Source: Candidatus Protochlamydia amoebophila UWE25
GTDB taxonomy: Bacteria > Chlamydiota > Chlamydiia > Chlamydiales > Parachlamydiaceae
Direction: 5' to 3'
DNA: 64,000 nucleotides
Assembly: GCF_000011565.2 (NCBI RefSeq)
Contig: NC_005861.2
Span: 1,736,001-1,800,000, forward strand
Position 1 is the stretch's first letter. Every line of letters starts with the position of its first letter. This document shows positions 1-8,843 of the stretch, one piece after another. A program made the position numbers and the translations under genes. The notes below the pieces were generated by a model, which was not told the DNA's origin, ran no database searches, and saw only the letters and a program-made list of their open reading frames with translations.

Positions 1-2
1 GA

Positions 3-1334
3 TTTCAGCACTCTGCTTTTTGGGCGCTTGCCCCTCTTTCTGTCGTCTTTGCCATTTTCTTCTTTCGAGGAAGACAATCCATTAAAAAACACCATCTAAA
101 AGGAAATACCCTCTCTTCCGTCTGGTTAACACGGTGGAAACTAAAACTATCGCGTCGCGCCTCTCCCATTTCCATCGGATCGCTTCCTCTCATCAAAGGA
201 ACAGAAACACAACACATCATGATTACGGGCGGAACGGGTAGTGGTAAGACGAATTGCTTACATCATCTATTAAAGTCCGTGCGTCAGCAAAAGCAACGAG
301 CAATTATTGTCGATACCACAGGTCTTTTAACGGAGCGGTATTATCGCGCTGGCAAAGATATTTTGTTAAATCCCCTAGATTCGCGGGGAGCTCCTTGGCA
401 CCCTTGGATCGAATGCATAGACAAAACTAGTTATGCGACTATGGCAGAAAGTTTCATTCCTCAAAGTCTTTCCGATAGTGATAATTATTGGCGAACTTCA
501 GCGCGTATCGTTTTAGGTTCTTTATTTGAACAATTAAAGGATATTCAAAAAAACTCGACTTTAGCTGATAAAATTTTGCGAGATCCCCTTCAAGAGCTTT
601 GTGATTTTGTCCAAGGAACAAAAGCCGCTTCGTTAATCGACATGAACTCAGAAAAAACGGCTGCCTCCATTCGCGCTGTGATGTCTAATTTTTTGACCTG
701 CTTTGAGTTATTGGCCAATACCGATCAACCGTTTTCAATTCGAGAATGGATCCAACAGGAAGATCCAATTGACAATTGGTTATTCATTAGTTGCAAAACG
801 AATGAACGGGCAGCCCTCAATCCCCTACTCTCTTGTTGGCTATCTGTTGCTGTACGCAGTCTGTTGGCCTTGCCCCCAAATTTTGAACGAAGGCTTTGGT
901 ATATCATCGATGAGCTTCCGACCTTAAATCGTTTGCGTGATTTAGACATGTTGCTGGCCGAGAGTCGCAAATACGGAGGCTGCGCCGTTCTGGCTTTGCA
1001 AAGCCCTGCCCAGTTAGAAGCCATCTACGGGCAAGCTGTCGCTCAAACCTTGATCGGCAATTGTGCCACCAAAATTGTCTTTGCTGAGCAAAATCCCCTT
1101 CATGCAGGTCGTCTTGCCGACATGTTCGGAGAGCAAGAAATTAGAGAGTATCAAAAAGGGCTGTCTTATGGAGCCAATGACATTCGAGATGGGGTGAGTT
1201 TAAATCAACAAACGCGGTATCAACAATTGATTACCAAGACTGATATTCAATTTCTGTCTCGTAACCAAGCCTTTGTACGCTTACCTGATAATTGCCCGAT
1301 TGTGCGTCTTAACGTACCTATTTTACCTAGATAA
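3..1334 (+). CDS. traD: TraD-like type IV coupling protein, 5' end outside the window
   Basis: The frame is open from the first bases of the window, so the ATG at 219 is internal and the gene begins upstream. The visible 443 residues start with a hydrophobic segment (FWALAPLSVVFAIFFF), then a basic stretch, then a Walker A motif (GGTGSGKT, about residues 76-83 of the visible part) and a Walker B-like strand (LWYIIDELPTL). This order, and the phrase GTETQH just before the P-loop, match the TraD/VirD4 coupling ATPases that bring DNA to the conjugative type IV channel at the inner membrane. F-plasmid TraD is about 717 residues, so roughly the N-terminal third or less is missing here. It is the last tra gene visible before a toxin-antitoxin pair. 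Decayed pieces of a second copy lie at 8658-8815 and 18572-18681. Family identity is well supported; current function depends on the upstream tra genes, which cannot be seen. Confidence 0.9.
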   Translation, partial: FQHSAFWALAPLSVVFAIFFFRGRQSIKKHHLKGNTLSSVWLTRWKLKLSRRASPISIGSLPLIKGTETQHIMITGGTGSGKTNCLHHLLKSVRQQKQRAIIVDTTGLLTERYYRAGKDILLNPLDSRGAPWHPWIECIDKTSYATMAESFIPQSLSDSDNYWRTSARIVLGSLFEQLKDIQKNSTLADKILRDPLQELCDFVQGTKAASLIDMNSEKTAASIRAVMSNFLTCFELLANTDQPFSIREWIQQEDPIDNWLFISCKTNERAALNPLLSCWLSVAVRSLLALPPNFERRLWYIIDELPTLNRLRDLDMLLAESRKYGGCAVLALQSPAQLEAIYGQAVAQTLIGNCATKIVFAEQNPLHAGRLADMFGEQEIREYQKGLSYGANDIRDGVSLNQQTRYQQLITKTDIQFLSRNQAFVRLPDNCPIVRLNVPILPR

Positions 1335-1363
1335 GTTTTAGTTTTTGCATTTAGTTAATTGTC

Positions 1364-1390
1364 TTAATATACCACCAAGTGGTATATTAA
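1364..1390. promoter_or_regulatory. Perfect palindrome, probable toxin-antitoxin operator
   Basis: Two 12-bp arms, TTAATATACCAC and GTGGTATATTAA, are separated by CAA and end 4 bases before the toxin ATG at 1395. The arms contain TATA-like sequence, so the palindrome probably overlaps the promoter. Autorepression by the antitoxin is usual for this class and is inferred here. Confidence 0.7.
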
Positions 1391-1394
1391 AGAT

Positions 1395-1748
1395 ATGGAA
1401 CGAACAATTATTCAGTTATCGCCTTTTTCTCGCTATTTAGATGAATTAATCAAACAAGGCAAATTGTCAATATCCGATTTTGACGATTTTGAATGGAAAC
1501 TAATTAAAAATCCTCAAGAAGGCGATGTTATCCCTGGTTTATCGGGCCTAAGGAAAACTCGATTAAAAAGTATGAATAAAGGGAAAAGTGGAGGCTTCAG
1601 AGTTGACTATTTAGATATTCCAGAAAAGGGCAAACTCTATCTCATTGTCTTATATCCTAAAAATGTGAAAGAAGATTTATCAGCTGAAGAAAAAAAACTG
1701 ATTGTTCGTTTGGTGAAACAATTAAAAGAGGAAGTAAATCATGGGTAA
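1395..1748 (+). CDS. RelE/HigB-family type II toxin
   Basis: A 117-residue protein with the RelE-fold pattern: an N-terminal helix, then GLRKTRLKSMNKGKSGGFRV (a basic strand-turn-strand region), then a hydrophobic strand (LYLIVLYPKN) and a C-terminal helix rich in E and K. RelE/HigB toxins are mRNA interferases that act on ribosomes. Its stop overlaps the start of the antitoxin gene by 8 bases, so the two are probably translationally coupled. Toxin-first order is typical of HigBA-like loci. No strong Shine-Dalgarno sequence precedes the ATG; the palindrome occupies that position. An orphan antitoxin with a stump of a similar toxin lies at 20838-21225. Toxin family is well supported; the exact subfamily (RelE or HigB) is not settled. 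Confidence 0.8.
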   Translation: MERTIIQLSPFSRYLDELIKQGKLSISDFDDFEWKLIKNPQEGDVIPGLSGLRKTRLKSMNKGKSGGFRVDYLDIPEKGKLYLIVLYPKNVKEDLSAEEKKLIVRLVKQLKEEVNHG

Positions 1749-2097
1749 AATGTTTGACCTTCTTAAAGAAGGATTAGAAGAGGCTATTTCCTATGAAAAA
1801 GGGAGTTTTAAAAATGTTAGAGTCAAAAAAGTTAGAATTGATACTGGAGAAATTCCACAGCAGCCAAAAGAGTATCAAGCAAAAGATATAAAACACCTGA
1901 GAAATAAACTCAATTGTTCTCAAAGCTTATTGGCTGCTTACCTTAATGTTAGTTTAAATACAATTCAAGCATGGGAACAAGGCTCTCGCAGACCAAATCA
2001 TGCAGCTCTTCGGCTACTTGAAATTATGGATAGAGGCCCTCAATTTTTAGCCTCTTTGATAGGAGCACAAAGTAGTAACAAACATCTTAATGGTTAA
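1741..2097 (+). CDS. HigA-like antitoxin with XRE-type helix-turn-helix
   Basis: A 118-residue protein. The N-terminal part (MGKMFDLLKEGLEEAISYEKG) is predicted to bind the toxin. The C-terminal part has a Cro/CI-type helix-turn-helix, with IKHLRNKLNCSQSLLAAYLN followed by the recognition region VSLNTIQAWEQGSRRPN. Start ATG 1741 overlaps the toxin stop. The likely role is to neutralise the upstream toxin and repress the operon through the 1364-1390 palindrome. The protein at 20838-21152 shares the same plan (KEGLEEA, then AQDIKRIRKK, then SPRTIQSWESGQRVPSHVALRLLEI), so the two loci are paralogous. Confidence 0.82.
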   Translation: MGKMFDLLKEGLEEAISYEKGSFKNVRVKKVRIDTGEIPQQPKEYQAKDIKHLRNKLNCSQSLLAAYLNVSLNTIQAWEQGSRRPNHAALRLLEIMDRGPQFLASLIGAQSSNKHLNG

Positions 2098-2207
2098 CAC
2101 TTGGCTATAATATTTTTGAATGCATGAAATTCTCACTTTGTTATCTAATAAAATTAGAAAAAAATGCTTCGGCGACATTCGGAGGCTCTAAAATAGCATG
2201 ATTTATC

Positions 2208-2230
2208 AAAGTAGTCAAAAAGACTACTTT
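2208..2230. promoter_or_regulatory. Inverted repeat upstream of small HTH gene
   Basis: Perfect 9-bp arms AAAGTAGTC and GACTACTTT flank AAAAA, ending 20 bases before the GTG start chosen for the HTH gene. It could be the regulator's own operator. A terminator for the upstream antitoxin gene is the alternative, but no T-run follows. Confidence 0.45.
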
Positions 2231-2250
2231 TGCCAACATTATTTTCATTT

Positions 2251-2493
2251 GTGAATTTAAAAGAATATTTAGAAGAATATCAGATAACCTATCGTGAATT
2301 TGCTGATAAGCTTGGCATTCATTTGCATTCTCTAAAAAATATAGTATACGGCAAAAGAAAACCTGGTTTAAGGCTTGCCTTACAAATTGAAGAGTGCATT
2401 AAGGGTAAAGTTTCTCCACGAGATTTAACTGACTATTTCAATACCATTCCTCAAAAAAAATCACAGCGAAAATCTGTGAAAAAACAGATCTGA
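2251..2493 (+). CDS. Small XRE/Cro-like helix-turn-helix protein
   Basis: From GTG 2251 the product is 80 residues and begins NLKEYLEEYQITYREFADKLG, a usual N-terminus for small Cro-like proteins. The recognition helix region is IHLHSLKNIVYGKRKPGLRLA, and the tail is short and lysine-rich. An in-frame TTG at 2230 would add seven residues but lies inside the inverted repeat. No good ribosome-binding site precedes either. It probably regulates itself or the neighbouring conjugation or TA genes; the target is not known. It could also be an orphan antitoxin. Confidence 0.6.
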   Translation: MNLKEYLEEYQITYREFADKLGIHLHSLKNIVYGKRKPGLRLALQIEECIKGKVSPRDLTDYFNTIPQKKSQRKSVKKQI

Positions 2494-2683
2494 AAAATAT
2501 AGAGAATTCTTTAGATGGCTTTTGAACCTCTACTTTTATCATGAACGAGTAAAATAGCCTCACCCCTTCCCTTGGCATAAATTACCAACTATTGCTCTCG
2601 ACACTTTTACAACATATACTTGACTCTAAGCTATGTGATGAATAGGATGTCAGCTTAAAAGCATCGATGTATTGAGGATCAAA

Positions 2684-3795
2684 ATGCCAAAGGAAAAGAA
2701 AGCCAAAAATCAGCCAACAAATACGGAAGAAAGTGAACTATTTTCAAATAAAGAATATGCATTGACTTTGGTAGAACTTAAGAAAACAATTCAAGAATGC
2801 CAGATAAGGGCAATCACAGCAATTAATAAAGAATTGGTTCATCTTTACTGGATGGTCGGCAAAACAATTGTTGAGAAGCAGAAAAAAATGGATGGGGAAC
2901 AGGTGTTATTGAAAAGCTCGCCAAAGACCTACAAGGCGTATTTCCTGGGATAGAAGGATTTTCAAGAGCCAATATATTCAGGATGAAAGCATTTTTTTCA
3001 GCTTATGAAAAAGTCGCACAAGCCGTGCGACAGTTTGAATCCCTCCCAATATTTTACATTCCTTGGGGGCATAATATTTTGCTTTTACAGAAGCTAAAAA
3101 ATAATGACGAAAGGTTGTGGTATGCTTCAAAATCTATTGAACATAGTTGGAGCCGTGCAATGCTGGAGATATGGCTAAAATCAGATTTTTATCACAGAGA
3201 AGGGAAAGCCATTACGAATTTTCAACAGACTTTACCTAAACCACAATCAGACTTAGCACAGCAAACTCTTAAAGACCCTTATGTTTTTGACTTTCTTACG
3301 CTTCATGAAGATCACATCGAAAAAGATCTTGAAGATGGTCCAGTTAGGCATATTCAAAAGTTTTTATTGGAGCTTGGTCAGGGCTTCTCATTTATGGGTA
3401 GGCAGTACCCCATTGTAGTAGAAGGAGATACTTCATACATTGACTTACTTTTCTACCACGTAAAGCTTAGGTGCTTTGTGGTAATCAAGCTTAAGGCGAG
3501 AGCATTCAAGCCAGAAGATGCTGGACAATTGAATTACTATCTTTCAGCCGTAGATGATATTTTGAAACACCCTAACGATAACCCAACAATCGGTATTTTA
3601 TTATGCAAAACCAAAAAGAAGGTTAAAGCCGAATATGCTTTTAGGGATATTAAAAAACCAATGGCAGCAATTGAATATGAAACATTGCTAACAGAGGCAT
3701 TGCCAGAAGATCTTAAGTCAAGTTTGCCGACCATTAAGGAAATTGAAGAAGAATTAGAAAAGGATGCTAAGACATGGCCACAGGAAATCAATTAA
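2684..3795 (+). pseudogene. YhcG/DUF1016 PD-(D/E)XK nuclease-like gene, frameshifted
   Basis: Two reading frames together make one DUF1016 (YhcG) protein. The N-terminal part runs from ATG 2684 (GAGG seven bases upstream) through VHLYWMVGKTIVEKQ. At a run of seven A residues (2882-2888) the frame is lost. The true sequence continues one base off as NGWGTGVIEKLAKDLQGVFP, then MKAFFSAYEKV from 2983. The C-terminal domain has the family landmarks LTNF-like ITNFQQTLP, DPYVFDFL, IDLLFYH and GQLNYYLSAVDD. The catalytic E-x-K strand normally reads VVIELK but here reads VVIKLK, replacing the metal-binding glutamate. Frameshift plus this substitution suggests an inactive gene, although slippage at the A7 run could restore the frame. 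Members are accessory nucleases often found near mobile DNA. Confidence 0.8.
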
Positions 3796-3848
3796 TATCA
3801 GATCCAAATTCAAAAGAATCAGAAATGATAGTTCTAGGACGCATGTTA

Positions 3849-4020
3849 ACCTGAATTTTGGTTTTATATCTTTGACAATGAATAACAATGATAAAATTTA
3901 AATGGCAAAGAGAGGGAGAACAATTTCAGGATGGTTTTTTTCTCGTGATCAATGAGAAAGGAGGAATTTTGGCTTTTCAGCTCAACCCTGGAAATGTTGC
4001 TGATGTCTCTATTGTAAATT
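3849..4020 (+). mobile_element. Decayed IS982 fragment
   Basis: ACCTGAATTTTGG at 3849 matches the terminal repeat of the intact element at 61985-63007. Bases 3903-4014 then match the middle of its transposase (encoding TTSGWFF, INEKGEILAFQL, PGNVADVSI) with an internal deletion and broken frame. Both ends of the gene are missing. Confidence 0.8.
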
Positions 4021-4086
4021 AAATATTAATTGCATAATTAAAACTTTTTTAGATAAATTACCTACTCTCAATAAATCGAGAACAAT

Positions 4087-4419
4087 ATGTTTCAAAAATA
4101 TTTCATGGCAATTTTATGTGCTTTAATGACATTCGCTTCTATTAGCTGTTTTGCCAAAGACACTGATTTAGGCTGTTTAATTTCTGTGGTTGATGGACAT
4201 AAAGTGTATTTAAAGCCAGGCTCTGTTCAGATAGCTAAAAATGGAATTTTCATTAACGTAGCTGGTCAACTTAGAGCAATTAATCATTTAGAAATGGACG
4301 AACAAGGAGTTTATTTTGATATTTACAGACAAGCTGCACATGGGGATGTATGCCCAGCTTGCCATATTACTTTAGTTTGGGGATTATGTATGAACCCTGC
4401 ATGTCCAAGTAAAGGATAA
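4087..4419 (+). CDS. Small secreted protein with C-terminal cysteine motif
   Basis: A 110-residue product with a clear signal peptide (MFQKYFMAILCALMTFASISCFA). A middle region of short beta strands (HKVYLKPGSVQIAKNGIFIN, GQLRAIN) is followed by a C-terminal zinc-ribbon-like cluster, CPACHITLVWGLCMNPACP. I do not recognise the family. It lies 23 bases upstream of another signal-peptide protein, so the two form a cassette. A decayed copy of the same pair occurs at 8844-10114, where the cysteine part reads CPNPNCGYE then CGVCG. The retained pairing suggests a joint function in the periplasm or after secretion. Confidence 0.65.
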   Translation: MFQKYFMAILCALMTFASISCFAKDTDLGCLISVVDGHKVYLKPGSVQIAKNGIFINVAGQLRAINHLEMDEQGVYFDIYRQAAHGDVCPACHITLVWGLCMNPACPSKG

Positions 4420-4442
4420 AAAGTTACTACTCATAGAGACCA

Positions 4443-5216
4443 ATGCTAAAACCATTATTTTTATATCTTATTTTGTTCTTTCCATTTTCAGGTTGGTCTC
4501 ATCCAAATCTTGATAAAATTCCTTCAAAAGATCGTCAGACGCTAGAGAACTTTTTTGATTATCTCATTCACAATTCAATCATTGGCTATTCACTTTGTGG
4601 TGAAAAACCTGTTTCTATAGAAACTTTTCCGACTCTGTCCAAAATTTCGGCTCGATATGCAGTTATAATTTTTACAAAACATCCAGGTTATTCGATTGTA
4701 TGGAATGGAATAGAGATTTGGCAACGCTATAGCCATTTGTTTTCTTCAAATAATTTTGTTTTTAGATTTATTCCAGCTTACAGCACAATTGTTTTAATTA
4801 ACAAACGAGCAACGTTAAAAGTTATAGAAGATAACCTAGACTTGTTTCAAAAGCATTCTAATTCAAACCAAAACGCCGCAGAATTCTTAAAAGAAGTTTG
4901 TTGTCCTAAAGACAGAGACTACATGATTCGTTATAACATAACTTTGCTGGGCATTTTGCTTGGATACGGAAGAAACAACTCCATAGCCTTCTCTAAAAGA
5001 AGCTACCTTCAAAAATTAGAAGGATTTCAACTATACAACGCTAATCAATCTTTAAATGCCTTTATGAATCCTGGATTTTTTATCATCAATAATGGAACGA
5101 ATGAAGAAGAAAATGAAGAAATTAGGCAAACGCTTCAGATAGCTAAAAAAAATATTGAAGCGGCCTTTAAAAAAGGCCACTATTTCGAAAGTTTTATTAC
5201 TCTATTTACTCGTTGA
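4443..5216 (+). CDS. Signal-peptide protein of unknown family, cassette partner
   Basis: A 257-residue protein beginning with a signal peptide (MLKPLFLYLILFFPFSGWSH). It shares a layout with the protein at 9230-10114: an acidic N-terminal helix (LDKIPSKDRQTLENFFDYLIHNS), then GEKPVS, a WxxWxxYxHLF-like block (EIWQRYSHLF), and the most conserved block LLGILLGYGRNNSIAFSKR. The tail is a charged helix ending FITLFTR. No catalytic motif can be recognised. The gene follows the small cysteine-motif gene closely and is probably co-transcribed. Function unknown; an exported or host-directed protein specific to this lineage is an inference. Confidence 0.6.
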   Translation: MLKPLFLYLILFFPFSGWSHPNLDKIPSKDRQTLENFFDYLIHNSIIGYSLCGEKPVSIETFPTLSKISARYAVIIFTKHPGYSIVWNGIEIWQRYSHLFSSNNFVFRFIPAYSTIVLINKRATLKVIEDNLDLFQKHSNSNQNAAEFLKEVCCPKDRDYMIRYNITLLGILLGYGRNNSIAFSKRSYLQKLEGFQLYNANQSLNAFMNPGFFIINNGTNEEENEEIRQTLQIAKKNIEAAFKKGHYFESFITLFTR

Positions 5217-5590
5217 TCCTCATGTGCTTTTTTAAAGGCGCTTATTTTACCTTACTGAATTTTCGCTGATTTGTCTTTAAAGAGACTTATGCTTGAGATT
5301 TTTAAATGGTAAGTACAGAGAAGTTTTAAACAAGAGATTTATTTACCAAGGCATTTTATATACTGTCTATTTTAAGAGTTTTGATAGCCTCATCAGAAAT
5401 GTTCCACGAGCACCAAACTTACATAGCTTAATTTAAACTTTTACCATTAAGACTTAAAGTTTTTAACCAACTATAAAGAGTTAAGGCGGCTCAAAAATAT
5501 ATTCAGGAGTAGATAGCTTCATTGAAGCTATCAGTTCTTTTGCAATGATCAAGCAAAATAAGCAAATGCATCTCATGCAATGACAGTTTC
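5217..5590. other. Intergenic stretch between convergent genes
   Basis: AT-rich with stops in all frames. A weak inverted repeat, TAGCTTCA/TGAAGCTA at 5513-5530, may terminate one or both converging genes. I see no gene. Confidence 0.4.
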
Positions 5591-7684
5591 CTAATTCGAA
5601 TAATTTCCATTCCTATTTGATTTATTCAAAGTTAGTCTGTAAATCATTTGCATTATGTTAGGATCAATTTCTTTTGCATACATAATGGGAGATTTACCAA
5701 ATTCTTCATGTGCTGTTGTGAGCTGGAGGTCGAAAGGGCTATTAAGAATTAATTGAAGGGAATCCAAATCTTTATTCTTTATGAATAAATATAATAAATG
5801 ATGCCTAAGCTTATCGAAATGAGGCCCCTCTTCACTTAAAATCTTTGAGTTCTCAGTCAACTTTATTTGAGCTCCAGAATAAATCAAGAGCTTGGCACCT
5901 TCATAATATCCCGATTCTATAGCAATATTCAAAGGCGTATCACCTTTATTATCTTGGACATGAAGATCAATTTTTTCCTGAGAAAGTAAAAGTTTCATCA
6001 TTTCCAGATTCAGATTTTTGGTGGCAATATGCAGGATAGTCATTTCATTCCCGTCCATATCCTCATGTCTTATATTCAATTCATGGGAATCTCTGTTAAA
6101 TTCAAGCAGCAGTTTTGTCATCTCTACATTTTCATCAGAAACAGCTGAATACAAAGCATGGTCGCTATCATAATAATGAGGTTGAAAATTAATTTTAGCT
6201 CCTGCTTCAAGTAATAAACGAGTAACTTCAACCTGTTTCAACTCAACTGCCATGTATAAATAGGATTTTTGATTTATTTCATCACAATAGTAGGGCAAAA
6301 GCTCTCTCACGAGCCCTAAAGAATCTTTATTATAGTTAATTGCCATACTGAGAGGGGTGAATACGCTCGAATTGTCCGCTTTTGCAATCATACCAGTTTG
6401 TCCACTATTTACAGCACTCTGAATTAACTTTGTTAAGATATTAATTTTAGATCTTGCTTTAAGTTTACCACTTACGCAATAATGAAATACAGAGTATCCA
6501 ATATGATCTAAATGCGTAATGTTAGGATTATAAGAAAGGATAAGTTCAATAATTTCTAAATCTCCATAATATAAAGCATATATTAAAGGTGTTATCCCAC
6601 CACGTCTTAGATTTGGGTGATTAACAAGGTTTTTCTCTGTTTCAAGGAGTCTCTTGACTTCATCTGGGTTCTTTTGTTTTATCGCTGCATACAATTCTTT
6701 AATTTGACTAGATTCTTTTTCTGAATTTTCTTTAATCCATAATTTATTATAATCTTTTTTTATAAGTTTTTTGACTTCTATTGAAATTTGAAAATTATTA
6801 AAAGGCGTGCCTCCGTCGTCATCTTCAATGTGTGAGTCAGCACCATGTTCAACCAATAAGTTCTCGGTTTCTTTCATTTTTTTTCGATTATAATAAGGCG
6901 TATCAATGCTCCGCATTGCATGATGAAGAGCTGTTTTTCCCCAATTATCTTGCGTGTCTAATTTTTTGATTAGCTCTTCGCCACTTACTCCTTTGCTTTG
7001 AAGAGCTTCCAATATGATCTTTATGCCTTGTGTATTTTGTAGGGCTGCCGCTTCTCCTAATAAAGAATGACCAGTTTGACTATTAACTGCCGTTGGATCG
7101 ATTCCAAAATTGATAAATAATTCTAAAAGAGGGTTGCAGTTTTCCTGGTTTTGATTTTCTTGCAATTCAAAACTTGAGGAAATTGTGTTGGGTTCTATGG
7201 TAATATGAAGGCGGGTTTTTAGGTGTTCAATTTTTTCTATTAAAGCTTGTTTATCAGCTAGACTAATAGAATTTCTTAAAACTTTTTGCAAAAATATATT
7301 AAGAATTGTTATAGCAAAACGATCTTTAAAAGATGGGCAGACTAATAATTTATTAACGCCTAATTTAGAGGTTAGGTATTGGGTCAGATGCAAGAGGAAT
7401 TTGCTGATATAGTTTGAAATTTTTGAACTGTTTTGGAATGTTAGATCTCTTGAGGTGCTTATGTTGAAGAATCGTTTGCAATTGCCATTTGTTTCGATGA
7501 TAGCTTTAAACCGCCAACAAACAGACCTTAGATTAAGCAGATTTTTTGAATTTTCCGTTAAAAAAGTAAAAATATGAGTAACGATTTCAACTGGTACTAA
7601 TACCCCACAGAGGTTATCAGATATGTTGCTAGCTTCTGATAAAGTATTCTGAGCTCGAAATCTAATTGTTTCATTCCGAATCAT
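5591..7684 (-). CDS. F-box and ankyrin-repeat protein, candidate effector
   Basis: A 697-residue protein with an F-box-like segment near the N-terminus (about residues 27-65: VLVPVEIVTHIFTFLTE, then NLRSVCWRFKAII). About twelve ankyrin-type repeats fill residues 190-690, with core phrases such as GITPLIYALYYGDLEIIELIL, EMTILHIATKNLNLEMMKLLL and GDTPLNIAIESGYYEGAKLLI. No signal peptide is visible. F-boxes recruit SCF ubiquitin ligases through Skp1 and ankyrin repeats bind proteins, so the protein is likely delivered into the amoeba to direct ubiquitination. That is inferred from domains; ubiquitin-related families are known to be expanded in this chlamydial lineage. It stands alone between the two copies of the small secreted cassette. 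Confidence 0.8.
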   Translation of the reverse strand: MIRNETIRFRAQNTLSEASNISDNLCGVLVPVEIVTHIFTFLTENSKNLLNLRSVCWRFKAIIETNGNCKRFFNISTSRDLTFQNSSKISNYISKFLLHLTQYLTSKLGVNKLLVCPSFKDRFAITILNIFLQKVLRNSISLADKQALIEKIEHLKTRLHITIEPNTISSSFELQENQNQENCNPLLELFINFGIDPTAVNSQTGHSLLGEAAALQNTQGIKIILEALQSKGVSGEELIKKLDTQDNWGKTALHHAMRSIDTPYYNRKKMKETENLLVEHGADSHIEDDDGGTPFNNFQISIEVKKLIKKDYNKLWIKENSEKESSQIKELYAAIKQKNPDEVKRLLETEKNLVNHPNLRRGGITPLIYALYYGDLEIIELILSYNPNITHLDHIGYSVFHYCVSGKLKARSKINILTKLIQSAVNSGQTGMIAKADNSSVFTPLSMAINYNKDSLGLVRELLPYYCDEINQKSYLYMAVELKQVEVTRLLLEAGAKINFQPHYYDSDHALYSAVSDENVEMTKLLLEFNRDSHELNIRHEDMDGNEMTILHIATKNLNLEMMKLLLSQEKIDLHVQDNKGDTPLNIAIESGYYEGAKLLIYSGAQIKLTENSKILSEEGPHFDKLRHHLLYLFIKNKDLDSLQLILNSPFDLQLTTAHEEFGKSPIMYAKEIDPNIMQMIYRLTLNKSNRNGNYSN

Positions 7685-8261
7685 TTTTATTTCCTAGTTA
7701 GAGCTTTTAATAAAAAATTTTCACTTTTAACCTTACAGTGCTAGGTTAAAAGAATCAAGTCAGGGCATTTCAAATTCAAATCAATGTTATATATGATTCA
7801 TGAAAAAATTAATTAAAATGATCATAGAGTGATCGATGATCCTATTTTTCCTGAAAATTGCTAAAAAAACTCTTTCTCTAAAGACGATCAATACAGACGT
7901 TTTTGATTCGAGAAAGAGTTAAAAGTAGATATTCAATATCAAATGTTTGAAGACTTTGAAAAGGGGCAGGTTTAGTATGGAGATATCTGATCAATAAATT
8001 CCTTAACCTGGCAATTAAACCCTTCTTTATCGCATTTCTACGGCTTTGTTTAATAATTAAACCAAAAGGCATGGATTGCCTGTTGAACGCAATAAAGAGA
8101 GTATCCTTTAGTTAACTTACCGTTAAAGAAGTTATCATGCACAATTTGAAATTCTTTTTGATTTATAAAAAGCTGATTTGTCGGTTTAAACTGAATATAG
8201 TTAACCGTAGACAAGCCATTCTCAAAAAAACATTCTAGGAAAAACTTTAAACCTTGTCAAA
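7685..8261. other. Non-coding or decayed stretch
   Basis: A 64-codon minus-strand frame at 7878-8072 has no recognisable family. In the neighbouring minus-strand frame, bases around 8130-8050 read KGYSLYCVQQAIHAFWFNY before a stop, which looks like the remains of a gene. I cannot assign it. Confidence 0.3.
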
Positions 8262-8597
8262 CTAGTGTTCTTGAATCTCTTTAGGTGAAACGGTTTGACT
8301 ATGCCAAATTAAATAACTAACATACCTTGCTATGTCGCCTATTCGCGTTTCTACAATAGCCATACGCGTTTCTAGGGAATTGAAACGTTCGTCGATTCTA
8401 TTAAGTCTAGAGTCAACTTTATCAAAACGTTCATCCATTTTATTGAAACGCTCGTCTACGGCCTTTAACTTTTCATCAATAGCCTTGAAGCTGTTATCTA
8501 TACGTTCTTGATTACGTCCAAAACGATAAAATAGAGCAAGAATCCCTATGAAAACACCAGAGGATAGCAGAACGGAAATAACTTCAAACGTAGACAT
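8262..8597 (-). CDS. Membrane-anchored coiled-coil protein
   Basis: Starting at ATG 8597 (AAAGG about ten bases upstream) the product is 111 residues: a short N-terminus, one transmembrane helix (VISVLLSSGVFIGILALFY), then a long coiled coil with seven-residue periodicity (DERFNKMDERFDKVDSRLNR and onward). The tail is YLIWHSQTVSPKEIQEH. The upstream in-frame ATG at 8654 would place nineteen basic residues ahead of the membrane helix and lacks a ribosome-binding site. Similar small proteins accompany mobile regions and phage-like haemolysin XhlA families, but no function can be stated. Confidence 0.55.
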   Translation of the reverse strand: MSTFEVISVLLSSGVFIGILALFYRFGRNQERIDNSFKAIDEKLKAVDERFNKMDERFDKVDSRLNRIDERFNSLETRMAIVETRIGDIARYVSYLIWHSQTVSPKEIQEH

Positions 8598-8657
8598 AAT
8601 TTTAACCTTTCTCTTTAAATATAGTATTCTACGAGCAAACTTTTTTCGTGTCAATTA

Positions 8658-8815
8658 CGAGATCCCCTTTAAGAGCTTTGCGATTTGGTCCAAGTAACGA
8701 AAGCCGCTCCTTTGATTGATATAAATTCAGAAAAACAGCTGCCTCAATTCGCTTTGATGTTTAATTTTCTGACCTGCTTCGAATTGCTGACCAATACCGA
8801 CCAACCCTTTTCGAT
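8658..8815 (+). pseudogene. traD relic, middle part
   Basis: Bases 8658-8815 align with 578-735 of the traD gene. Matching phrases include gagatcccctt, aagagcttt, tttgacctgcttcga-like sequence and ccaataccga. The reading frame is broken by small deletions. It is the middle of a second traD copy; the C-terminal end of such a copy appears at 18572-18681 on the same strand. Confidence 0.85.
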
Positions 8816-8843
8816 GTTCATGTCTAATCTATTTTTGCCATAA

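Noticed and set aside
5-220. 71-codon minus-strand frame
   Set aside because: Antisense of the traD coding sequence, which is open on the plus strand through this stretch and encodes the family's membrane segment.
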